This document shows positions 1 to 12,200 of a stretch of 64,000 nt of DNA, piece after piece (positions within the stretch are counted from its first letter, which is position 1; every line of letters starts with the position of its first letter). Under the pieces are notes generated by a model that was not told the DNA's origin, ran no database searches, and saw only the letters and a list, made by a program, of their open reading frames with translations. The DNA is from Amphiduros pacificus (taxonomy: Eukaryota > Annelida > Polychaeta > Phyllodocida > Hesionidae): positions 16,486,001 to 16,550,000 of the forward strand of contig OX439002.1 of assembly GCA_949316495.1 (NCBI GenBank). Direction: 5' to 3'. The translations under genes and the position numbers were made by a program.

Positions 1-177
1 AAAACTATTATTCTCAGATTTGTCAAGACAGGAAAATATAATTATGAAAATCAGCCGTTTACAGTCCTATTTAATGATATTAAATGCATCTTGACATACA
101 TGGTTTGATATTAAATGTGTCTTCATAGATATGGTTTGATATTAAAAGCATCTTGATAGATATGGTTTGTGTTTCAG

Positions 178-3100
178 GCATAGCCGGTAGTTTCTGGTTC
201 TCTCACAGTCGCTGGGCCCAGCCATGGAGAGTGGTACCTCTAAGTCTTCTCTTCAAATTCCTTGTGAGGTGAGTTTTTAAGATGGAATATACTTCCGTCA
301 TATATCATAGAGAAGTACTGTGCTCTTTTGTGAAAAAAGCGTGTGATGCTGATATAATACAGATTGGATAAGATCCAGAGTATATTGATTGAAGTATTTC
401 TTAATATCCTTATCATATCTTTTTGATTCATACTTATTAACCTTTCAAGATCTCCCCTTGCTTGGTATGTAATTGATAATTAGGGATGGTGGAAAGTTTG
501 TAATGTATTGATTACAACAGTGTCAATGGGTGCATAAAGCAAAATATCTCATGAGAAATACTTCACCTCTAGATGGCCTTAAATAATACAACTTATATAC
601 ACCAGGGGAGAAGCTATCTTGTATAATGTCTACTTATCCAGAAAATAGAGTCTGTATGCTTATTGAAAATAGGTGTTGTAATTTTATGTGTAGGCAGTTT
701 GAAATTTTGTTTATCCAAAAAAAGGTTTTTTTAACTGGTAAGAAATAATAATTTATGACTTATGTAGTCTAAAAACGTCCTAAATTATTCCTTTTTTTTG
801 GATTGAACTTAAATTTAACATTTTTAACATTTTAACAATTTAACATTCCACTTATTTTCAACAAATAACTAAAAACCTTTCTATTCCTTGTGCAAATTCA
901 ACTTTCCTGACAGGACAACTAATACCATTTTACTTAGCATTCAGCATTCCCTTTTTGTGCAACAAACAGCTTTAACCTTTTTGCAAAACATTCAACATCC
1001 CTTTTGTGCAAAACAAGCAGCATTTATTATAGATAATAGGATGTGCTCTCCTTGTGAGCATTTTATTATGTATTTCACTTTTAGCTATGCATAGCCAATG
1101 ATAATCATAGTAACAAGTTTGGGCCAAAAATCAATATCTAATGTGCAACTTCATTGGCTGAAATCTGCCTTGGGGAAAGATTTAAATGATAATTTATTAA
1201 GCAAAAATGCTCACAAACTTTACAAAAAAACCAATGATCAGCATAGCTCTAAGGCCAAGGTTATTTACCATTTCAGTTACCCAGAGGAGAATGCCTTGGC
1301 CCCGAAGCTTGGGTTACCCCAGGATGACCCGTCCCTGATGCTGGAGCAGGGTATCTGGGCCACGCCTCTGCCCATCTTCCTCTACCTCGCCTCCTATGCC
1401 TTCATGGAACTCTACTCCTTCACTCTCTACATGGTCATCAACATCACTGGCAGGATGATGTTTACTTTCTGCAAAAGGTACCACTTCACATAGCAATCAT
1501 GCATATTTGATTTGCAGCATATGAAGCTGATATGTAGCTGGTTTTTTCAGGATGTATATGTTATTCATTGAGAAATCAAGTTTTAGTAAAGCTCTGTACT
1601 CTGAAAATAGAATCCTTTGAGAATAGGTTGGTATATGTATTGAGAATATGTTGACTGTCATTGCATGACTAATTCATACACATTCACTCTATTTAAGTTG
1701 CTGCATGTCTGGCCGTTTGGTGCGGCTGGCTGTGGGTCTAGAGTACGTTGCTCTCGTGGCTAGTATCTGTGTGGCGGCCACTGTGTGTGGCACACTCGGA
1801 GTGGTCATCGTCTACTTCATCTACATCACCAAGGTAATATCACCACTTCATCTTATAACCACATATTCTCTGAAAACATATATTATTTGTGTATATGTAG
1901 CATAGTTAACTTGCATGCAGTCTTTGGTCAGTGAAATATGTATGTTTTTTGCAGACAATAGCAAGTTTTATGTGGGGAAGAGCTCGTGAGGAGAGTCTGG
2001 GAGAATGGGCCTGGAACAGATTCAATGTCAACTTCTCTCTTTTGATCTTGCTGCTTCTCACCATCGTCATTAACGCTCCAGCTCTGATCATGTGGGCCAA
2101 GAACCTCAAGTAAGATCCTCACCTGCACCAGGTGTCACCACTGCATGGTGTATTCAGTATATAGTTCATCTTGACTAAGCTAGAATAATGGAATGCAAAT
2201 TTGTCCATGTTTGAGTTAGCTGTGGATTGGACAATGTTTTCTATGTGAGGTGAATAGTGTTAGAGATGATTGGCCTTGTTGTTGTAGGTACTCTGTCCTG
2301 CTGGAGGCTGATACGTCGCGATGGACCGGTGTGGCTGTCAGTCTGGCAGCCCTACTTCTCACCTACGCTGACCTCCCAATGCCAATCACGTACGTACCAG
2401 TATAAAACATTATCTCTAATTTAGTAATTATGTAATGATTAAACTCATTTGATTATTTTTCCAAAAATTGACAATACCATTAAGGGTATTTATAGGACTT
2501 AATGTTGAGAGCCCTCTGGTGGCAGATGTCCAAAAGCATCAAGATGGGGACCTTGTGAGAAGTTTCACATTTACAATATAAAAATATATGATCTGATATA
2601 AATCAAAGTATTAATAAATTTGATCAATATATATCAACATCTCAACACTGCTATATTTTGATAGATATCTTGTATCAATATTTTTGTCTTGATGACCCTT
2701 GAGGTTGAAGAAGGCTTGGTTTTAGCCATGTTGGTATTGTTTTGATGACAAGAAAACTGTCATAAAAGGAGTATTTGGCAATCAGATATATGAAAACAAT
2801 TAAAAGAAACAGATTTCTTAAAAGTCTCAAATGTGGACTTTATCTCTATTTTTCTTTCTATCTATGGAAAAAATAGAAAAGATAAATCTGTTTCATCAGG
2901 ATTACAGTAAATATTGGTGAAAACACTTTATCAAAACTGTGTTGAAACCCCCTTTTGATTTACCAACAAAGCATGGTGCCATCATCAGAAAACATATTTG
3001 GCTGTTTGTATAGATAAAAACAAACTCAAAACTTATTTTTTTGTGATCATGCACGATATGTGAGGTCTATGAAGGTGATGTGGGCAAGATAAATGTGCAA

Positions 3101-3398
3101 GATATTAACAGAATGTTGTTGTTTATAAAGGGAGCTGTACGGAGTGATGTCTGGAATCATGTACATCAGTTCAGTGATGATGATCCTCTACTCGATGGTG
3201 TCAGCTTATAGAATCAACTACTTCATCTCTGCTAACATCCTCATCATCGCCCTCCCCGTCAGCATCCTGGTTGCCATGGCAACACTGGTGGCCAACAAGA
3301 AAAAACCTACCAAGACGAACAAGACACAACTGGAAACCAAGGAGGAAAACCAGAGCACAGAGGAACCTGAGGAAGTGGAAGACAAGAAGACAAAATAA
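178..3398 (+). CDS. C-terminal part of a multi-pass ER membrane protein, probable GPI inositol-deacylase (PGAP1-like); 5' part lies outside the window
   Basis: Six exons chain in phase: 178-268, 1277-1477, 1698-1833, 1955-2109, 2288-2389 and 3131-3398, giving 316 residues and a stop. The first visible exon opens in phase 1, so more coding sequence lies to the left. The protein is almost entirely hydrophobic helices, about seven, separated by short loops. One conserved-looking loop reads INAPALIMWAKNLKYS at the 1955/2288 exon junction. The tail is Lys/Glu-rich and ends KKTK, a classical KKXX COPI retrieval signal, which places it in the ER membrane. In the PGAP1 family, the enzyme removes the inositol acyl chain from GPI anchors using an N-terminal lipase domain; that domain would be upstream and is not seen here. 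The PGAP1 assignment comes from remembered resemblance of the C-terminal helices and from the ER signal; another polytopic ER protein is possible. All introns are GT-AG. AATAAA occurs at the stop and again near 5095. Confidence 0.6.
1088..1260. mobile_element. old fragment of HINE-like family 1 inside an intron of the PGAP1-like gene
   Basis: This intronic stretch aligns by eye to the 5' part of family 1 (41846-42020). Shared blocks in order include CATAGCCAATGA, TAACAAGTT, GGGCCAAA, GATTTAAATGAT and TTACAAAAAA. It is clearly diverged and lacks the tandem-array body and both termini, so it is an old truncated copy. An open frame spans this fragment and the following exon, but only the exon part is coding. 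Confidence 0.6.
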
Positions 3399-4010
3399 AA
3401 ACATACCTTTTATGGCTTAAATTATGCCTCAAAATTTTTCAGTGAACCAAATGTAAATTTGGGGAATTATATTACATGTAGAGGGTGTTATGATGGAAAG
3501 TATAACAGAATAATACGAAAATTGTGTAAAACATTTCATTTATTAATTGAGGATATATCATAGTATTTCAAAAAACTAACCAACTCAAAGTGTTCACATT
3601 CACAGTAGATTTGACCTTGTAAGTTTTCATTCATTCATTGTATTGAATATTTATCAGGGTATATTTGATGTAATAACTACAAAACCATAAAAAACTCAAA
3701 ATCATGTGATCTATGCGTTCAGTAGAAAAGAGTGGTCCGTAAAAAAGGCATATGATCTATCAACCCATCAAGTTCTTTGTTCAGTGATCACTAAAATGTA
3801 ACAATGTCAAGCATTAATCTGGAATCAATGAACTGAATTATGATTAATCCACAAAAATTAGTAAAATTTTTGTCTTTAATCAAACTATGATTTAAAAATA
3901 TCAAGAAACTAGCATCTGTCATAATGTTTCAGAACATGAAACTCAGCTTATGAGCTATGTCACATTGTAATTACAATGTCATTACATTATAATCATGTTC
4001 TATCATAATA
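3399..4010. other. 3' UTR and downstream flank of the PGAP1-like gene; no gene seen
   Basis: AT-rich sequence follows the stop codon. No open frame of note and no obvious repeat is seen until the minisatellite begins. Confidence 0.5.
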
Positions 4011-4516
4011 GAAAGTAGAATCATGCTTCAGGAAGTGAAATTCACATGGTGGAAAGTAGAATCATGCTCGAGGAAGGGAAATTCACATGGTGGAAAGTAG
4101 AATCATGCTCGAGGAAGGGAAATTCACATGGTGGAAAGTAGAATCATGCTCGAGGAAGGGAAATTCACATGGTGGAAAGTAGAATCATGCTCGAGGAAGG
4201 GAAATTCACATGGTGGAAAGTAGAATCATGCTCGAGGAAGGGAAATTCACATGGTGGAAAGTAGAATCATGATCGAGGAAGGGAAATTCACATGGTGGAA
4301 AGTAGAATCATGCTCGAGGAAGGGAAATTCACATGGTGGAAAGTAGAATCATGCTCGAGGAAGGGAAATTCACATGGTGGAAAGTAGAATCATGCTTGAG
4401 GAAGGGAAATTCACATGGTGGAAAGTAGAATCATGATCGAGGAAGGGAAATTCACATGGTGGAAAGTAGAATCATGCTCGAGGAAGGGAAATTCACATGG
4501 TGGAAAGTAGAATCAT
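4011..4516. repeat. 41-bp minisatellite, 12 complete copies plus 14 bp
   Basis: The unit begins GAAAGTAGAATCATGCTCGA and ends TTCACATGGTG. Twelve contiguous copies span 4011-4502, followed by the first 14 bases of a thirteenth. The first copy is the most diverged; the others differ by only one or two bases (for example CTCGAG against ATCGAG or CTTGAG), so the array was homogenised or expanded recently. It lies about 610 bp downstream of the PGAP1-like stop. Confidence 0.95.
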
Positions 4517-7229
4517 CCACAAAATGCGATCATCTCTTGTAATAAGCCACAGAATTACATTATTGTTGGCTATTTAAATGATATGAAACTGAAATTTAAA
4601 GGATTTTATCATTATTTTTTTCATTTATCCCCCCAAAAATAATTTTCTGCCTTGTAGAGTTGCAGTAGAAGAAGCCACAGATCAATGTTAGTAATATATT
4701 CTTCAAATTAACAAAGTTTGTAGAAGTGGAAGTTTCTTAGAGATATGTTTTAGTATTTCAGATATACATGTATATTCACAATACAATGACAATCTATAAT
4801 TCATGACTTAATTTATTGAAGGTATCTTGCCTATTGGAAGTATCTCATGGTTTGATGTTTCTAAACCTGAGCATCATACATTGATTTAAGTTTGTATTTT
4901 TATATGAATTTTAATAACTTCAATGATACTCTGTGCCATTAGTTTATTTTATCAAAATAGTGTGATATAAACACTGACAAAACATATTTGAATTTTACTA
5001 TTTAATATTTAATTCTAATTTTATTCCATATTCAAAGTCCTGTATATTAGGTGTTGTAAATGCCATGAAAATATTCTGAAAATAATTATAAAACAATAAA
5101 TAATGTTATCTGAGATGTTGTTTGGGTGTAAAAATATATGGTTTAAAAATGTCCCTTACTTTAACACTTTACATTGAGGTTTAACAGTTAATCTGTTTGC
5201 TTTCCTTATTCTCTTATTAGCAAAAATACAGGTGTGTTATAATCCTGCTTCACACATGAAGAGGGTTTTGATTTTTCATGAAAAGATACAAATTGTGTGA
5301 AGAGATACAAATTTTGTAAAGAGATAAAAGTTTTATGAGAAGTTCCAAGTTTGGATGTTTAAATGTTGTCTTGTCACTTTGTACTTGATAATTAGCAGTA
5401 AAATTGTACTTAAAATCACAATCTTAAAACAATGAAGGTAATGTGTCATTAAAGATGATTGAGGCTGCCTGCAGAAAAAGATAAAAGATTGAAATGTCAG
5501 AACAATTAGTGAGTGCATGAACCTAGTGAAATATGAAGTGGGATGAGACACAGGATTGGTTCTCTCATATTTAAGCAAAATACAAGACACAATAACACTG
5601 TTCTACCCTGAAGTTGGGTTTAATTGGAACATAATATTACATTGATTAATATCACAAAAAGAATATCTGTGAAGGAAATGACTGCAAGTTTAGTGAATTA
5701 GAATTAAGATAATACTGCTACATGTTGATCAAAAATGGAGATCAAGGTGATAGAATCTTTACTCAAATAACAAATAAATTATGTTGTTTAGGAACAAATT
5801 TTATCAATAGAACAGTATCCTAAATCACAAATGCAATTGAGTGATGAAAATAAACATTCATTGATTTGGGAACCTGCTTTTTGAATTTGCAAAGTACATT
5901 GTAAATGTAAGAACACCAATGTCCAATGTGAAAACACTGTGAATTCCAATAGGAAATCATGGATTGGAGACAAGTTGAATTAGTGCAGGTAGCCTGTGCA
6001 GCATCAACAGCTGAACTGTTTGCATAGCCGGTATCAAATGGTATCAAAATATCCTGCTTCAGTCAGGGTGCCGGCATGCATTGCCACTTGTCATTTATTT
6101 GAATAATGACACCCAGTTTATCATTGGTAATAAAAGCCACAGAGGCACAATGGTTCCCTAGACTACACTAGTTGTCATGGTAACCTGCAAAGCAAACAAT
6201 AGCACATTTCAAATGTGAAGCTTTGGCTTAATGTGAACTATGTTATAGCAGTAATCGTTGTTTACAGTAGTTAGTAGTGGGCAAGTAGTTTTTTCAAGCA
6301 TTTTAAGCTTACCATTTTCACTGTCATTGTCCTGATGATGACATTCTTGTAAATGTATACACAATTTGCACTCCGAATTTGATGAGGATATAGTGAACCT
6401 TTTATTATGAAGTGACCATCAGACATATAATTATTCATATATATTTACATGTTTCATTAACAAGTTATGATTCAATTTTTATCATTGGGCTAATGTAAGA
6501 AAAAAATGAAAAGAACATAAGAAATAATGAAATAATCTCCCACAGTAATAAGTCTGCTAAATGTCATCTTGACATAAGGTGTCACGTGATAGAAGGTTAC
6601 CTTATCTACCCCAGGCAATTTATATATTCGTCTTTTCAGTAAAAGATTGAGAAAATGGAAAAGCATCCTGTGATTCTTCATAAATCTCATATTTATTAGT
6701 CTCCATTGTGGTAAATTTGTATTGTGGAAGAGTACATTAGTATAGTTGTCTGAACGTGTGTAAATGTTCCATACTTAGAAGTGCCTTCATTCTTAGACAG
6801 ATCATTATCTCAGTTCATCAATATCTGTGTTTTTATTAATTATTTGAACATTTAAAACTGTGATACTATCATTTCATACTTGTAAACCTTACCTATAATA
6901 CCCACATTTTCTCAGTTTGAATAAATGTGTGATATACTAAAATATGTTGGTTATTTATTTGATTTTTAATTTAATGTGAAATACAAGTCAGCCATTTCAA
7001 ATCGTCCAAGGATTTGTTCCAGACTGTGGTGTCTGTCCAGTGGATGAATATCTGTAAATAATATTTCGACACTTATTTGACAAAACTTCTATGGTAATTG
7101 TTTTCCATAATCTGGGAATAAACATTTCCTTTGCCTGAGTCTGTGGAGGCTCCTTTGATTCATACAGAAACCATTCCTTGATAATAAGAGGATCTCTTAC
7201 CTTTGACCACTCCTGAAGGCAACTCTGGA
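4517..7229. other. AT-rich intergenic sequence without recognisable gene
   Basis: Only short open frames occur, all in AT-rich DNA and without similarity to any family I recognise. AATAAA appears near 5095 and 6920, but neither can be tied to a transcript end with confidence. Confidence 0.5.
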
Positions 7230-8060
7230 TTTAGTAATGGACCCTCGCCTTTGATCATCAGCTTGATCCCAGCCACTCCAGATATTGCCCTGAGCCATGC
7301 CCTTTGATTAATACATGCTCTTGATATTGCACTGAACATTAATTATCCTTTGATTAACCATTTCTCCTGATATTGTGCTGAGCCATCCCTTTTGATTAAC
7401 CATTGCTCCTATATTGCTCTGAACCATACCCTTTGATTAACCATTGTTCCTGATATTACACTGAGCCAAACCCTTTGATTAACCATTGCTTTTGATATTG
7501 CACTGACCCTTTGATCAACCATTGCTCATTATATTGCACTGAGCCAAACCCTTTGATCAACCCCATGCGCCTGATATCGCTTTGGGTCATGCCCTTTAAT
7601 TGACCATTGTGCTGAGCCCTTCCTTCCCCTGATGTTGCTCTGGACCATACCCTTTGGTTAACCATTGCTCCTATATTGCTCTGAACCATACCCTTTGATT
7701 AACCATTGCTCCTGATATTGCATGCCTTTTGATTAACCATTGCTCCCGATATTGCTCTGAACCATGTTCATGATATAACATTGAGCCATTCCATTTGATT
7801 AACCATTGCTCCTGATATCGTGATGAGCTATTGCTTTTGATTAACCATTGCTCCTGATATTGTGATGAGCTATTGCCTTTGATTAACCATTGCTCCTGAT
7901 ATAGTGATGAGCTATTGTTTTTGATTAACCATTGCTCCTGATGAGCTATTGCTTTTGATTAACCATTGCTCCTGATATTGTGATGAGCTATTGCTTTTGA
8001 TTAACCATTGCTCCTGATATTGCACTGAGCTATACCCTTGCGCACTGAACTATACCCTAT
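7230..8060. repeat. degenerate 40-odd-bp tandem repeat array upstream of the tolloid-like gene
   Basis: About twenty imperfect copies of a unit built on CCTTTGATTAACCATTGCTC followed by CTGATATTGC and CTGAGCCATA. Copies vary in length by several bases. The most homogeneous part is 7800-8030, where TGATGAGCTATTGCTTTTGA alternates with ATTAACCATTGCTCCTGATA. Coincidental open frames occur on the minus strand. Confidence 0.9.
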
Positions 8061-8879
8061 GCTCCTGAGTAGCCCCGAAAGCTAAATGTTTGATAGCGTC
8101 TTTCATAAATTCACCGAGAATAAAAAACCACAATATCTGCCGCTTCCAAAGTTGTGCATTTAGGAATTGTTTGAGAATTGTGTTTCCGTGTTTTAGGGTG
8201 ATTTTTTTAAAGCAATATATATATATATATATGGTATAAGAATAAAAAACACAATCTCTGTAGAAAAAAGATAAATGTGGAAAAAAGTAGTTCACCAAAC
8301 ATTTCAAGGGTGTTATAGTTATATGTATTTATATATCCTGTAATGAGGTCTCGTCTCTCATTAATCCCGATTTCTTTTCAATAGTAATCCTCCCAGATTA
8401 CTGTTGAAAATATTACAACCACGTTCTTCTCGTTCTTCCCGTGAGATTCCATAAGACTTGAGAAGAACGATGATGTTTTTCGCAAATAGAGAAAACTACT
8501 TACCATTAAAAATGATATAAACTACAAATAGCTGTAAACAGTTTTATTAGAAAGAGAGTTATAAAGAAATGAAATGGTAAATAACTAGAATAAAAATAAC
8601 AGAAAATAACAGAATGCTCCTATTATTTGAACATGTAGCTTGTTACTCTCAGTATAGTGTTCCATAGAGAAAATAAGGGAGGCCTTTTCTATGAGTGTTC
8701 CAAAACAAAATGATGAAACTATGTTCCTTTTGAATATAAAATACTTCACAGCATTGATTTTATGCAGAGGTTCATTGGCAAAACAGTTATGTTTTTATGA
8801 GAAACGCATGTTGTTACATGTTATTGAAACAAGTAAGCAAATAGCAAATGTGTGTAACTTAGCCCACAAGGATCAAAGC
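8061..8879. other. intergenic sequence with a short AT microsatellite; no gene supported
   Basis: There is a short (AT)n run near 8215-8231, and small inverted repeats around 8380-8480 with TTCTTCTCGTTCTT facing AGAAGAACGA. An open frame at 8691-9053 of 120 codons has no recognisable domain and runs into the presumed promoter; I do not call it a gene. Confidence 0.4.
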
Positions 8880-9274
8880 ATGAGGTTAGTGCAGAGTGGA
8901 CCAATCGGCGCGACTTGCCCTGACTTTATTGGCTCCGACTCTGTGAGGAGAGGATGTCCAACAAGCAACTGCACAGTGTACACAAGTTTATATGCCCATA
9001 TTTTTCAATATTCACCCAATGTCAAGTGTATGATCATGGAGTTGATGTGTTGACTTAGAGATAATATGAGACTGTCACCCAAATGCTGAGAGAGATATGA
9101 AAATGTTTGTGTCGGTGGCGGTGGCGTGGATCGTGGCATATAGGGGTGTGACAGTGAGAGTTAGCCGAGGTATTAGAGAGACAGACCGGAAGCTGCTGAT
9201 GGGAGGCCCTGACGAGACACACCATATGCAGTAGGAGCTCTACCACTCGGGCGGGAAGCGACCAGACCAGCACC
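8880..9274 (+). promoter_or_regulatory. putative proximal promoter and 5' UTR of the tolloid-like gene
   Basis: GC content rises sharply here relative to flanking DNA. Two CCAAT-type boxes of opposite orientation lie close together: GACCAATCGG near 8898 and TTATTGGCTCC near 8926. The sequence just before the ATG at 9275 is ACC, a good Kozak context. No clear TATA box is seen, and the transcription start cannot be placed. Confidence 0.35.
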
Positions 9275-12200
9275 ATGGAGATGCTGGCTAACACAGACTA
9301 CAGCCGTGTGGGTCTTATGTGGACTGCCCTGTCCTTTCTCTATCTGACACCCGTACACGCTCTCACACCGTGGAGTGAAAATGGTAGGAGAATTCATTAT
9401 CTTTTATATTACAGTGAAACAATTATTTGTGGAAATGCATGATAGATTGTGGCATTAAAATAGCCCATTTAATTAAAACTAGTTCGGCAGCAATTGTCGC
9501 TTGATATTCCCATCGCACTTGATTAAACCCATTTATTTGACATCACATGAATGTAACAACAATCTCATCGCCCATTTTAAAACCAGGATGAATATTTTGG
9601 TTCTATAATTTTATTTATGGATGTCAGAGAGCATTTAACCTGACATGTGGTTATGCAATTTACGAGTATTCTATAGTTCTAAAGTTCTAGAAAAGGAATT
9701 TGATGAAAATCTTTAAGCATACATAAAGTTTGAAGTGTTTGTATGGGGGTAATACTGAAGTCAATGTGTGCACTAGCACAAAATGCATTTACCAGTTCAA
9801 ATATCTGAATGAATTATTTGATTTGTTATCCAATATGGTACTTTTTATTTCCTGGGATGAATACTTTATATTAATTATTTAATACACTTCCTTATAAGTA
9901 GAGAACAATATATACGTTTTGCATATTACTTAATTTATCAGTCGATAGAGTTGCATGATTACGTGATGTTATATTATTAAAAAATCAAATTGCTATTTAG
10001 AATTAGAAGTTACTTAGAACTAAAACTCAAATTGACAAATAAGAATGTTGATTTTTATTATGATATATCTATGATAAGTTCTTATCTATATGATTTATTT
10101 AAGAATATGTATTACAGTATTAGCCTTGGGACAAACGTATAAAAATCAGTGTCACCTTAAGTCAAGAAACAATGGCATTGTTTTATTATGTTTTAAATGT
10201 AATATACTAAAATTGTAACTGTCTAACAAAAAGGTTATATAGTGTAGTGTTTCTACGGTAGCTTTTCTGTTGATACATATCAGCAGTCATTTGGTTTATA
10301 TCGATGGGCCGGGGCCTTTATCTGAAATAAGACGACGACCTTCTGAAGCCACTTTGTTCTGACACTTTGGTCTTCATCAGGACCAGAGGAAAAACTGCAG
10401 CAGGATGATACAGGCTCTTATCATTACACTCCAACGCAGAAAACAACATCGACACCTAAACCCCAACACTGGCAACAGTATTGCACACCTAAACCCAACA
10501 CTGGCAACAGTATTGTACACCTAAACCCCAACACTGGCAACAGCATTGCACACCTAAACCCCAACACTGGCAACTGAATTGTACACCCATACACCAACAC
10601 TGGCAACAGCATTGCACACCTAAACCCCAACACTGGCAACAATATTGCACATCCATACATCAACACTGGCAACAGCATTGCACACCCATACACCAACACT
10701 GGCAACAGCATTGCACACCTAAACCCCAACACTGGCAACAGTATTGCATATCCATACATCAACACTGGCAACAGCATTGCACACCCATACACCAACACTG
10801 GCAACAGCATTGTACACCTAAACCCCAACACTGGCAACAATATTGAACACCCATACACCAACACTGGCAACAGCATTGCACACCCATACACCAACACTGG
10901 CAACAGCATTGTACACCTAAACCCCAACACTGGCAACAATATTGAACACCCATACACCAACACTGGCAACAGCATTGTACACCCATACACCAACACTGGC
11001 AACAGTATTGCACACCCATACACCAACACTGGCAACTGAATTGTACACCCATGCATCAACACTGGCAACAGCATTGCACACCCATACACCAACACTGGCA
11101 ACAGCATTGTACACCTAAACCCCAACACTGGCAACAGCATTGCACATGCATACACCAACACTGGCAACAGCATTGCACACCCATACACCAACACTGGCAA
11201 CAGTATTGCACACCCATACACCAACACTGGCAACAGTATTGCACACCCATACACCAACACTGGCAACAGCATTGCACACCTAAACCCCAACACTGGCAAC
11301 AACATCGACACCTAAACCCCAACACTGGCAACAGTATTGCACACCCATACACCAACACTGGCAACAGCATTGCACACCCATGGACACACCAACACTGGCA
11401 ACAGCATTGCACACCCATACACCAACACTGGCAGCAGCATTGTACACCCATACATCAACACTGGCAACAGTATTGCACACCCATACACCAACACTGGCAA
11501 CAGTATTGCACACCCATACACCAACACTGGCAACAGCATTGCACACCTAAACCCCAACACTGGCAACAACATCGACACCTAAACCCCAACACTGGCAACA
11601 GTATTGCACACCCATACACCAACACTGGCAACAGCATTGCACACCCATGGACACACCAACACTGGCAACAGCATTGCACACCCATACACCAACACTGGCA
11701 GCAGCATTGTACACCCATACATCAACACTGGCAACTGAATTGTACACCCATACATCAACACTGGCAGCAGCATTGTACACCCATACATCAACACTGGCAA
11801 CTGAATTGTACACCCATACATCAACACTGGCAACAGCATTGCACACCCATACATCAACACTGGCAACTGAATTGTACACCCATACATAAACACTGGCAAC
11901 AGCATTGCATGCCCACACAACAACACTTACAACAGCATTGCACACCCATATTCTAACACTAATAACTATGTATACCAACACAGAAACACTGTTGTTCCAA
12001 CCATTCGCCAACACATGTAGGATAATGGTATTGAGAGTTCCCAGTGCAATAATTAAATTAAAATAACCGCTCTTTGAATTTGAGGACATTTTTAGTTTGT
12101 TCATTTCCCAAATTGTATACCCATAGTACCTATGATCCACATTGTTGGGTAGGCAAGGGGAGCATGCACCCCGGCACACTGGGGCTTGTAAGGGGTATAT

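Noticed and set aside
1098-1493. 131-codon open frame as an independent gene
   Set aside because: Its left part is an old mobile-element fragment and its right part is a PGAP1-like exon read through from the intron.
4011-4516. Regular repeats suggesting a CRISPR array
   Set aside because: The 41-bp units are directly contiguous with no spacers, in a eukaryotic genome; it is a minisatellite.
8691-9053. 120-codon open frame upstream of the tolloid-like gene
   Set aside because: No recognisable domain, and it overlaps the GC-rich presumed promoter.
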